8,835 nt of DNA from Chitinophagales bacterium (GTDB lineage: Bacteria > Bacteroidota > Bacteroidia > Chitinophagales > Saprospiraceae): positions 1-8,835 of the forward strand of contig JAAFHQ010000202.1 in NCBI GenBank assembly GCA_013298445.1, read 5' to 3'. The notes beneath the pieces were generated by a model. It saw nothing but the letters and a program-made list of their open reading frames with translations. It ran no database searches and was not told where the DNA came from. A program made the position numbers and the translations under genes. This document shows, one piece after another, positions 1-5,949 of the stretch. How positions within the stretch are numbered: position 1 is the stretch's first letter; each line of letters begins with the position of its first letter.

Positions 1-1742
1 GCGTCAGCCGGGGTCAAACCTTCAGCGCGCATCACTTCGTAACTATAGGGCCCTCGATTCACGAGGGTATCTAGGTCATTGGCCTTGGGTTTGGTCCAAC
101 AGACTTGTACGCTGCCCGTAGTTGCACTGGTACTCACCACATCCGCTTTGATGATGATCGGCAGGTTGCGGTTGAGCTGCACACAAGCTTCCTTGGAAGG
201 TAAACTTTCCAAAAGGTTGTACGCATAGCGCCCGCCCGGGGTCGTTTTGGCAAATTCAGCCAAAATCCGGTAACAGTACGTCCGGCCCGGTTCCACATCA
301 TTGTCGCGGAAATGGTAGCGTTTATTCAAACTGTCCACAATGGAAAATTCCGTCAGTTTGGTATAACCTTGCCCTTGTAAACCAGGCCTGCAAGTATCCG
401 GTTCAAACGAGTTGCTGCCGATCCTTCGCCAAACCGTAAAGCCCTGGAAGTAATTTTCTGCAGCCTTGTCACACACGTAGGGTTTTTGCCAACTCACGTC
501 AATAAACCCATTGCCCGGTGCCGCTCGCACATCCTCGGGAGGCGGCCCGACGACTTTTATTCGTACCGTTTTAAGGATAGACAAACCCGTGGAGTCTCGC
601 GGGTAAAAATCATCCACGGCTCGGAACACGACCGTATAGAACTGGTCCGAAATGTGTTCGCAGCGCGTTTCCCAGCGGAAAGTTTTTACAAATGGGTCAT
701 TTTGGTAAGAGTTGATATTGGGCGTAAAGGTTGCCGGACTGATTTTTACCTCAAAAGGTCCACCCAGTGCACCCAGTTTTACCTTTTGCCGGGTTTCTTC
801 GATTGGGGCAGTTGCAGTTACCTTAAACTCAACGACCTGACCCGCGATGACACAAATTTCATCAGGAGCTACAATTTTGGGAGGTTGGTTGTCACAACTT
901 TGGATCAAAATCTGAATATCGCGCACAATGGTATCCAAAGGGTTACCGTCCCGGTACTCGATGATGATCATGGCCAGGTTGTACTCCCCGGCTCGTTGGG
1001 GCGCGTCCCACACAATCTCCCCCGTTCGTTCATTGATGCTCAGGTTGTTTTTGGGACCCGGACTGACCATATTGGGAAAGAGGTAATTGGGCACCTGCAC
1101 CCCTCGATCCGAAAAAGGAACGATCAACTTGTACGCCAAACTATCCCCATCCGAATCGTAAGCATTGGGGTTGTGGATAAAAGGTTTGCCTACACAACCA
1201 ATATCGATTGGGGGTTGCAGCAACACCGGGGTATTGTTGCAGCCATCTACCTGCGGATTGGGGAAAGTATAGGTGGTTTGAATGTGGAATTTGATTTGCT
1301 CCGAGTTCGGAAAATTGAGGTTGATGATGCCCCCGTTGCGGTTGGGGTCATTCATCGAAATGACATAAGTGCCCCGCGAAGGGTAGGTGTGAAAAGCGAC
1401 GTAAACGTTCTTACGGGTGTCGTTTTCCAGCAATTCCCCTTTTCCAATGCCATTCACCCCGATCGGGCCATTGACCCGCAATACCTGTTGGCCGCGAGCC
1501 CCAGGAGATTCATCCCCCCAAAAAATAGTTAAGGAGTCGCGATCCACCATAAAGCTACTCGCTTTGGTGTAGGTAACGATGGTTGCTTTGACGGTCAAAC
1601 TGGTTACACAGTTGCCCACTTGTTCTATCGTGATTTCACCAGCCCGGTTGTGTGTGGCCATGGCCATCGGCAAAGCCAGAATGCCAAAAAGCAAGCTGAG
1701 GAAAGTCGTTTTCTCTGTAAAAATCTTGGTAAAAACCTTCAT
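1..1742 (-). CDS. Large secreted FN3-containing cell-surface protein, gliding/T9SS-associated type (C-terminus beyond window)
   Basis: The minus strand is open without a stop from an ATG at 1742 to the left edge, giving 580 residues of a longer protein. Residues 1-29 form a Sec signal peptide: Lys-containing start, hydrophobic FLSLLFGILAL, and a probable cut after AMA. The mature protein starts with THNRAGEI, which I recall at the start of many large Bacteroidota proteins annotated as gliding motility-associated. Residues about 30-280 look like beta-sandwich repeats, including an Ig/cadherin-like stretch with NAYDSDGDSLAYKL (193-206) and the LSINERTGEIVWDAP motif (234-248). Fibronectin type III-like domains begin at about 400 (PPEDVRAAPGNGFIDVSW) and about 525 (VQVCWTKP). 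Cysteines are frequent, as expected for an exported protein. The family usually ends in a T9SS sorting or gliding-associated domain, which would lie past the edge. The likely role is adhesion or surface structure; the ligand cannot be read. The long plus-strand reading frame at 486-1532 is only the shadow of this gene. Confidence 0.88.
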   Translation of the reverse strand, partial: MKVFTKIFTEKTTFLSLLFGILALPMAMATHNRAGEITIEQVGNCVTSLTVKATIVTYTKASSFMVDRDSLTIFWGDESPGARGQQVLRVNGPIGVNGIGKGELLENDTRKNVYVAFHTYPSRGTYVISMNDPNRNGGIINLNFPNSEQIKFHIQTTYTFPNPQVDGCNNTPVLLQPPIDIGCVGKPFIHNPNAYDSDGDSLAYKLIVPFSDRGVQVPNYLFPNMVSPGPKNNLSINERTGEIVWDAPQRAGEYNLAMIIIEYRDGNPLDTIVRDIQILIQSCDNQPPKIVAPDEICVIAGQVVEFKVTATAPIEETRQKVKLGALGGPFEVKISPATFTPNINSYQNDPFVKTFRWETRCEHISDQFYTVVFRAVDDFYPRDSTGLSILKTVRIKVVGPPPEDVRAAPGNGFIDVSWQKPYVCDKAAENYFQGFTVWRRIGSNSFEPDTCRPGLQGQGYTKLTEFSIVDSLNKRYHFRDNDVEPGRTYCYRILAEFAKTTPGGRYAYNLLESLPSKEACVQLNRNLPIIIKADVVSTSATTGSVQVCWTKPKANDLDTLVNRGPYSYEVMRAEGLTPAD

Positions 1743-1777
1743 GTCTTGGTTGTTTAATCCCTCACCTGCTAATGTAA

Positions 1778-1786
1778 CAAAATTTA
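1778..1786 (-). promoter_or_regulatory. Possible -7 box for the secreted surface protein
   Basis: The minus strand reads TAAATTTTG, a near match to the Bacteroidota -7 consensus TAnnTTTG with one extra T. It lies about 36 nt upstream of the ATG at 1742, so the leader would be roughly 30 nt. No TTG at the usual spacing of about 19 nt supports it; the nearest TTTG is 26 nt upstream. Weak call. Confidence 0.25.
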
Positions 1787-1821
1787 GAGAAAAGGGATTG
1801 TCTGGAAAGTTACAAAGTTCG

Positions 1822-1855
1822 AATCGGTCGCTGAGCGAAGTCGAAGCTAGCGATT
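1822..1855. repeat. Imperfect palindrome with CTGAGCGAAGTCGAAG core
   Basis: The outer arms AATCGGTCGCT and AGCTAGCGATT pair at 9 of 11 positions around a core containing CTGAGCGAAGTCGAAG. From memory, short sequences built on CTGAGCNNNGTCGAAG recur in intergenic DNA of many environmental Bacteroidota, so this is probably one copy of a dispersed palindromic repeat. It sits between two divergent genes, upstream of both. Only one copy is present in this window, so its repeated nature cannot be shown here. Confidence 0.45.
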
Positions 1856-1883
1856 AGATCTCGCTCCGCAACTACTCAGAACC

Positions 1884-1915
1884 TTGTTAAACTCTCTTAA
1901 CCCTAGTTAAACTTT
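1884..1915 (+). promoter_or_regulatory. Possible promoter of the lipoprotein gene
   Basis: TTG at 1884-1886 is followed after 21 nt by TAAACTTT at 1908-1915, a partial match to the Bacteroidota layout TTG-N(about 19)-TAnnTTTG. The 8-mer GTTAAACT occurs twice here (from 1886 and from 1906) and could be a direct-repeat operator or chance in AT-rich DNA. The leader to the ATG at 1981 would be about 60 nt. Confidence 0.3.
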
Positions 1916-1980
1916 TCATAATCCACTTTTACACATAGGTGACTTCCTGTAATTTCCGCATCACAAATCAAAAACACGTG

Positions 1981-2520
1981 ATGATGAGAAATACCCTTAT
2001 GTTTTTACTGCTATTTGCAGCGTTCAGCAGTTGTAGCCCAAGCCTGTCTTATTTTACCCAGGATTTGTACGACCGCAACCGTTGGTCTGAATCAGAACTG
2101 AAAAAAATTCAATTTTATTTGTCAGACGATGTGTATTTGCGGCGGAAATTGGGCGAAAACTCTTCCGAAATCGTAGAAGGAAAAGTACGGATGATCAATG
2201 GGGAAAAAGTAGAAGAAATTTTTATCCCTCGCAGTACGCCCGGGGTATTTACATTTAGCCCCAAAGCCAATCGTTTCGCCATTGCTTTTGAAAATGGCTC
2301 GGATCAACGTTTCCTTATGTTTGGCCCCAATCCCAAAGCGGGAGAGCGCTATGTATTGTTGGCCAAAGATTGGGAAAGAGCCTCCGGTAAGGTCACCTAC
2401 GATGGCAAGGAATACGAAGTCAACTATGGTGCTGCTTTTGCGGGACTGATGGTGGACCTGCGCCGCATCGATCGGCAGGATCGGAATAGCCGTACGGCGG
2501 AGGGGGTACGAGTGAATTAG
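1981..2520 (+). CDS. Small lipoprotein of unknown function
   Basis: I do not recognise the family. From the ATG at 1981 the protein has 179 residues and starts with a lipoprotein signal: MMRN, the hydrophobic stretch TLMFLLLFAAF, then SSC with the lipid-accepting Cys at residue 18. The frame can be read 14 codons further up to a GTG at 1939, but that puts polar residues in front of the signal peptide, so 1981 (or the adjacent ATG at 1984) is preferred. After the Cys comes SPSLSY with no acidic residues. The surface-export signals described for Bacteroidota lipoproteins are acidic, so this one probably faces the periplasm. The body is a soluble, mixed alpha/beta-looking domain without cysteines or an obvious catalytic motif. 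It includes SELKKIQFYLSDDVYLRRKL, a central beta-rich part, and a C-terminal YDGKEYEVNYGAAFAGLMVDL. The tail is polar and Arg-rich. It is divergent from the surface-protein gene and convergent with the deacetylase gene. Confidence 0.8.
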   Translation: MMRNTLMFLLLFAAFSSCSPSLSYFTQDLYDRNRWSESELKKIQFYLSDDVYLRRKLGENSSEIVEGKVRMINGEKVEEIFIPRSTPGVFTFSPKANRFAIAFENGSDQRFLMFGPNPKAGERYVLLAKDWERASGKVTYDGKEYEVNYGAAFAGLMVDLRRIDRQDRNSRTAEGVRVN

Positions 2521-2530
2521 CGTTGAGGCG

Positions 2531-2730
2531 CATTTTACTGTACATTTTGCTCGGAGGACATCAATTGCCCCAGGCTTCAGCCTGGGGGTTTGGAAATTCC
2601 CCGGATTTGGGCTTTAGCCCTGGCTTAAAAATAAAGGCTAGGGCTGAAGCCCATCAACAAGGGCAATCCCTGTCCACGCGCTAAAGCACGTGGCAATTGA
2701 TGTCCTCCGAGCAAAATTTACAGTAGTATG
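2531..2730. repeat. 200-bp cloverleaf-like inverted-repeat element (possible MITE or structured noncoding element)
   Basis: The arms 2536-2569 and 2692-2725 are inverted copies matching at 33 of 34 positions, and pairing continues outward to 2531 and 2730 with two more mismatches. Between them lie three more hairpins. The first is 2568-2587 (8-bp stem CCCCAGGC/GCCTGGGG, loop TTCA). The second is 2609-2625 with 2636-2652 (14 of 17 Watson-Crick; as RNA the other three are G-U pairs). The third is 2674-2693 (8 of 9 pairs). A single strand could therefore fold into a long stem closing a three-armed junction. There is no reading frame inside. GTTGAG occurs at 2522-2527 and again at 2731-2736, flanking the element, and might be a target duplication. 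The first hairpin followed by TTT could also help end transcription of the lipoprotein gene. Whether this is a non-autonomous mobile element, a REP-type pair or an RNA cannot be decided from one copy. Confidence 0.8.
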
Positions 2731-2809
2731 GTTGAGAAGTTTAGGCTACCGCGAGCGGCTTAGACAAGGACATTGTCAATATCGCTCGCGGTAGCCTAAA
2801 CTTCTCAAC
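2731..2809. repeat. Perfect 27-bp hairpin between convergent genes
   Basis: Arms 2731-2757 and 2783-2809 are perfect reverse complements over 27 nt. The 25-nt loop holds a smaller 5-bp stem, GACAA (2763-2767) with TTGTC (2773-2777). It begins exactly where the cloverleaf element ends and lies 17 bp beyond the stop codon of the deacetylase gene, so it could act as a terminator for that gene and for the convergent lipoprotein gene. It has no clear T-tract on either strand, so an intrinsic terminator is not certain, and a small palindromic mobile element is equally possible. A 9-mer from the arm end, AACTTCTCA, occurs again 16 bp on (2799-2807 and 2815-2823). Confidence 0.8.
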
Positions 2810-2826
2810 TCCTCAACTTCTCAGCC

Positions 2827-3822
2827 CTACTTCAGTTTTTTCCTCCTTTCCATCAACTCCCGCCACGTCGTCAGCACAATTCCTTCTTTTTGCAAATAGG
2901 CTTTCAATTCAGGAGATTGCATTGCCAAGAGGTCACTTTTGCGCACATCACCTGACCCAGAAATGTGTTTAAAGATAGGGGAGGGGGCCGTACAATGCAC
3001 GATCAACATCGTTACTCCCGGTTTAAGCCGTTGGAAAGATTCGATGATCAGTTTGGTTTTTAATTTTTGCATGGCCTGATCACTCAATCCGGGAGGGATT
3101 TTCATGCCATAGGTTTCGTTGTGCAGGTCATCTAGTACCGGAAGCCCGTTGCTCCAGAGATTTTTACCCGCATTGCGCAACAAACCCAGGGTAAAAGGAT
3201 CCAGTTTATTGGTCTCGGCGATCATGCTACAGTGCCCAGCGGGCATCATTACCGGAATGCGCTCCTGGATGCCAACCTTGATGTAGCGCTGCAAAAAAGC
3301 AGGCGAAGCGAACAAGGTGCCCATGTGTGAATCCATGTGGGTTGGCTCGAAACCCATTTGACGGGCCCTGGCGATTTGTGCTAAAATTTCCTTTTCAACT
3401 TCATCTGCTGAAGCATTTTTGACTACATCCTCCACTTCTGGCCAAAGTGCCCCCTCGGGATCAACCAGGCCCGGTACAGCTGGTTTGCCACTCAAGGGCC
3501 CCCAGCGGTAATCGTCCCATTCGGAGGTAAGGGTGAGGTGCAAACCTGCATCAATGCTGGGATTTTTTTTGAGTTGGTGCACAAAACCCGGAACCCAGCC
3601 ACAGGGCATCATCACACTTACGGAGGTTGCCACCCCTTTGGTCAGGGCTTGGAGTGCGCCTTCGTTGGAATCCCAGGACATTCCGGCGTCGTCAACGTGC
3701 ATGATGAGCACTTTGGCACCTTTGGGCCAGCCGAGTCTTTCGGCGTAGGTGGTATCAGTTTGTGCTGCACTTTTTGCCTGGTTAAAAAAAATCAGACAGA
3801 AGAGGAAAAGAATGGATCTCAT
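2827..3822 (-). CDS. Exported ChbG/YdjC-family carbohydrate deacetylase
   Basis: This is a 331-residue member of the YdjC/ChbG family, metal-dependent enzymes that remove acetyl groups from N-acetylated sugars such as chitooligosaccharides. The metal and catalytic motifs are all visible: HVDDAG (Asp44/Asp45), GLHLTLT (His95), THMDSHMGT (His162 and His166) and IVHCT (His276). The length is near normal for the family. The chosen ATG at 3822 gives a clean signal peptide (MRSILFLFCLIFFNQAKSA, cut near AKSA/AQ), so the enzyme should act in the periplasm or outside. An ATG at 3855 would add 11 residues (MIFLGIKIHCY) and swallow the likely promoter, so it is less likely. The E. coli ChbG is cytoplasmic; export here implies a different substrate source, such as extracellular or wall glycans. 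The exact sugar cannot be read. The gene is divergent from the formyltransferase gene and convergent with the lipoprotein gene. Confidence 0.88.
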   Translation of the reverse strand: MRSILFLFCLIFFNQAKSAAQTDTTYAERLGWPKGAKVLIMHVDDAGMSWDSNEGALQALTKGVATSVSVMMPCGWVPGFVHQLKKNPSIDAGLHLTLTSEWDDYRWGPLSGKPAVPGLVDPEGALWPEVEDVVKNASADEVEKEILAQIARARQMGFEPTHMDSHMGTLFASPAFLQRYIKVGIQERIPVMMPAGHCSMIAETNKLDPFTLGLLRNAGKNLWSNGLPVLDDLHNETYGMKIPPGLSDQAMQKLKTKLIIESFQRLKPGVTMLIVHCTAPSPIFKHISGSGDVRKSDLLAMQSPELKAYLQKEGIVLTTWRELMERRKKLK

Positions 3823-3843
3823 GTAGCAGTGGATTTTGATACC

Positions 3844-3851
3844 CAAAAATA
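3844..3851 (-). promoter_or_regulatory. -7 box of the deacetylase promoter
   Basis: The minus strand reads TATTTTTG, an exact match to the Bacteroidota -7 consensus TAnnTTTG, 21 nt upstream of the ATG at 3822. Transcription would begin close to 3837 with a leader of about 15 nt. I see no good TTG -33 element. Its presence supports the downstream start at 3822 over 3855. Confidence 0.5.
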
Positions 3852-3863
3852 TCATTTATACTT

Positions 3864-3871
3864 TACCTTTG
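3864..3871 (+). promoter_or_regulatory. -7 box of the formyltransferase promoter
   Basis: TACCTTTG matches TAnnTTTG exactly and lies 15 nt upstream of the ATG at 3887, giving a leader of about 9 nt. A TTTG at 3835-3838 could serve as the -33 element, but the spacer is 25 nt, longer than the usual 19 or so. The box faces the deacetylase -7 box on the other strand with only 12 bp between them. Confidence 0.5.
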
Positions 3872-3886
3872 GCCATAATCTCTACC

Positions 3887-4693
3887 ATGCGTTTACTCTA
3901 TTTTACCAATCGGGACTTGGCCAGTAATGTGATGCTCAATCACTTGTTGCCCTTGCTCCATCCCTACATTCAGCAAATTTTTATCTCTGATAAGGTTGGA
4001 AAAGCCAATCCGGATGCTCCCCAGGCACTTCAGGATCTGAAATTTTTTGAACAAATTTTGCCCAACGAATTTTTATTTCCCCAACTGGATGCCCAGGCCA
4101 GAGCGCATAAACCCCAATACCAGACTTTTGAAGCCTTATCACAACAATATGCTATTCCCATCACTTCTTTGAACGACATCAAATCGGAAGAGAGCCTGAA
4201 TTTGATCCGTTCTTTACAGCCTGATTTGGTATTGTCCATCCGGTATGGCCGCATTTTTGGCGATGCATTTGTCCAGATTCCCAAGCTCGGTGTGGTGAAT
4301 TTTCACTCTGGCCGTTTGCCCAATTATCGAGGTGTACTGGCGGTTTTTCGGGCCTTAAAGAATGGAGACAAAACCATCAACGGCACCTTGCACTACATTG
4401 ATGACAAAACCATTGATACAGGCGGCATCATTGGTTTTTCGCAGCTGCCCGTCGATTCGAACCGTTCATTGTTGTGGCATATTTTGCATTTGTATCCAGC
4501 GAGTGCAGCTTTTGTAGCTGATCAGGTGGTATCAATCTTGCAAGGTGAAAAACCGGAAATTTTAGCCCAAAATGAAGCAGAGTCGGCCTATTACAGCTTT
4601 CCCGGTGCGGAAGAAATTGCCGATTTTGAAGCAGCGGGATGGAAAGTGGTAGATGCAACCGAGTATGCCGCATTCATCCAGCATTATTTGTAG
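3887..4693 (+). CDS. Formyltransferase-fold protein (methionyl-tRNA/sugar formyltransferase-like)
   Basis: This is a 268-residue cytosolic protein with the formyl_transferase catalytic core. The active-site triad is in place: Asn138 and His140 in VVNFHSGRLPNYRG, and Asp177 in KTIDTGGII. The His-to-Asp spacing of 37 is close to the 36 between His104 and Asp140 of E. coli ArnA. Such enzymes move a formyl group from 10-formyltetrahydrofolate to an amine on a sugar nucleotide, an aminoacyl-tRNA or a similar acceptor. The C-terminal tRNA-binding domain of methionyl-tRNA formyltransferase is not apparent and the protein is shorter than Fmt (about 315), so a sugar or other small-molecule acceptor is more likely. 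The ATG at 3887 fits the N-terminal strand MRLLYFTNRD; the frame can be read up to a TTG at 3836, but that would overlap the promoter box. The stop codon is 3 nt from that of the convergent GH63-like gene. The acceptor is unknown. Confidence 0.82.
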   Translation: MRLLYFTNRDLASNVMLNHLLPLLHPYIQQIFISDKVGKANPDAPQALQDLKFFEQILPNEFLFPQLDAQARAHKPQYQTFEALSQQYAIPITSLNDIKSEESLNLIRSLQPDLVLSIRYGRIFGDAFVQIPKLGVVNFHSGRLPNYRGVLAVFRALKNGDKTINGTLHYIDDKTIDTGGIIGFSQLPVDSNRSLLWHILHLYPASAAFVADQVVSILQGEKPEILAQNEAESAYYSFPGAEEIADFEAAGWKVVDATEYAAFIQHYL

Positions 4694-4696
4694 GTT

Positions 4697-5755
4697 TTAC
4701 CAATTCTGTTCAAAGCTGCGTTTTTCGGCAATGCCCTCGGCTAGGTCAAGTACTAGCGCTGCGCAGGATGCCGAATTCCCTTTTCCAACCCCGATGTTAT
4801 CATAAGGGTGCATCAAGGCGTGGTACAGGTTATAAAAACCATAATTACCAACCATTTGCAGGCTGCTCTTACGCAGGTAACTGGCGTTTTCTTTAAAACC
4901 ATAACGCAGCAACCCTGCATAAATCATTCGATTCAAGAGCAAAGAGACCGTCTCCCCTGAACTGTCTTTAGTAGGTAATTGTATGGGCAATGCCCAATAA
5001 GCATCCTGAAAATATCTTTTGATCAAATTCTGGCACATTTCCTCGGCTAGTTCCTGATCTGGAACCCCGGCCCAAAGAGGAAGGTAATTGGCAAGATTGG
5101 GATTGTCCAGTTTCTGGCCAAAATCGAGATCGAAACCACAATAACTTTTTGCCCTATCATCCCAAAGGTCTTCATTCAAACCAAATACAGTAAGCTCATG
5201 CCATTGGATCAGGTCACCCAGATCACGCTGGAGTTTTTCACCCATTTCGATCAAACACTCGTTGGCGCGGCAAAGCAAACCCAGAAAAGCGGGATCTTGA
5301 ATTTGAAAAGAGGCATCACCATATTGGAAAAACTCTGGTAATACAGCCTCTTCAGCAAAATGAATACAGGGCAGCCCCATTTCCTGGGGGTCGCGGTGCA
5401 AATACCAATAATGGTGCGACTGCAACAAGGCATCAAATAATTCTTCGATACGATCAAAGGAAGGGTCTTTTTTCCAGCAAGTCCAAGCTAAAATACTGTG
5501 AAAAGGAGGTGTGCAAATTTGAGCATCGTGTACCTGGGGAATACAACCTTGTTCAGTTTGCCGGCCCAACTCCTGCTCCAGCCAGTGCCAGACCTTCCCG
5601 ACATCGCTATGGGCATAACCCAAACCCAGGGCCAACTGCTCCATTGCTGAAGCGGTATGTTGAAAGGCATCATTAGCTGTATGCAGGATATGCATGGCTG
5701 TTTGTGCCAAAGACGTTTTAGCTATCAATGTACTAGTGTTTCCAGTCGTGTTCAA
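4697..5755 (-). CDS. Divergent GH63/MGH1-like (alpha/alpha)6-barrel protein, probable glycosidase relative
   Basis: The 352-residue protein has no signal peptide and is alpha-helical with many aromatic residues. Several stretches resemble the six-hairpin mannosylglycerate-hydrolase/GH63 group: TPPFHSILAW (82-91), LHRDPQEMGLPCIHFAEEA (119-137), NLANYLPLWAGVPDQELAEEM (220-240), NRMIYAGLLRYGF (275-287), and GFYNLYHALMHPYDNIGVG ending in ALVLDL (306-338). The family's usual WESG.D motif after the HRD stretch is replaced by FAEEAVLPEF, the YWRGPVW stretch is missing, and GFYEY has become GFYNL. The known catalytic Asp and Glu may therefore be absent. The start is uncertain. The codon at 5755 is TTG and the first ATG is at 5695 (332 residues). 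I prefer 5755 because the first predicted helix begins before Met21, and because it lies 34 nt from a perfect -7 box. The function may be non-hydrolytic binding or an altered chemistry. Family assignment is from remembered motifs only. Confidence 0.68.
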   Translation of the reverse strand: MNTTGNTSTLIAKTSLAQTAMHILHTANDAFQHTASAMEQLALGLGYAHSDVGKVWHWLEQELGRQTEQGCIPQVHDAQICTPPFHSILAWTCWKKDPSFDRIEELFDALLQSHHYWYLHRDPQEMGLPCIHFAEEAVLPEFFQYGDASFQIQDPAFLGLLCRANECLIEMGEKLQRDLGDLIQWHELTVFGLNEDLWDDRAKSYCGFDLDFGQKLDNPNLANYLPLWAGVPDQELAEEMCQNLIKRYFQDAYWALPIQLPTKDSSGETVSLLLNRMIYAGLLRYGFKENASYLRKSSLQMVGNYGFYNLYHALMHPYDNIGVGKGNSASCAALVLDLAEGIAEKRSFEQNW

Positions 5756-5788
5756 TATTGGGTTGCAGATTCCCGGGAGGAGGGACTA

Positions 5789-5796
5789 CAAAATTA
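5789..5796 (-). promoter_or_regulatory. -7 box of the GH63-like gene
   Basis: The minus strand reads TAATTTTG, an exact match to TAnnTTTG. The leader would be about 27 nt to the TTG start at 5755, or about 87 nt to the ATG at 5695. No TTG -33 is visible. An imperfect palindrome at 5805-5822 (14 of 18 positions symmetric, ATACGG...GCGGTAT) lies just upstream of the box and could be an operator. Confidence 0.45.
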
Positions 5797-5889
5797 TACA
5801 TTCTATACGGTTTAAGCGGTATTTGAGTTTCAGTTTTTTTAAATCTATTTTTCACCTTTAGATTACCTATTCTTATCATGCTCCTTTTG

Positions 5890-5897
5890 TACCTTTA
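5890..5897 (+). promoter_or_regulatory. Possible -7 box of the DinB-like gene
   Basis: TACCTTTA matches seven of eight positions of TAnnTTTG. It implies a leader of about 45 nt before the ATG at 5950. An AGGAG at 5903-5907 is about 43 nt from the ATG and has no start codon at a usable distance, so it is not a ribosome binding site for this gene. No clear -33 element. Confidence 0.28.
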
Positions 5898-5949
5898 GAA
5901 CCAGGAGTAAGTAAAAATAAGCTCATAGCACCAACTCATCTCTGCTGTT

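Noticed and set aside
486..1532. 348-codon open frame on the plus strand
   Set aside because: It is antisense to the surface-protein gene. Its product has no signal peptide or recognisable motif, whereas the minus strand encodes a coherent secreted protein across the same bases.
1579..1857. 92-codon plus-strand frame
   Set aside because: It lies over the signal-peptide region of the surface-protein gene and the intergenic palindrome, with no plausible protein features.
2531..2730. tRNA or tmRNA as an explanation for the cloverleaf folding
   Set aside because: The outer stem is 34 bp rather than 7, there is no CCA end, no T-loop consensus (GTTCRA) in place and no anticodon arm of the right size.
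2521..2826. CRISPR array
   Set aside because: The repeats are inverted pairs, each different, not regularly spaced direct repeats with unique spacers.
3538..3927. 129-codon plus-strand frame across the deacetylase start and the divergent promoter
   Set aside because: It covers the signal peptide and metal-motif codons of the deacetylase on the other strand and the start of the formyltransferase in another frame. It has no motif of its own.
5903..5907. AGGAG as a Shine-Dalgarno for the DinB-like gene
   Set aside because: It is about 43 nt from the ATG and no start codon in frame lies at a workable distance.
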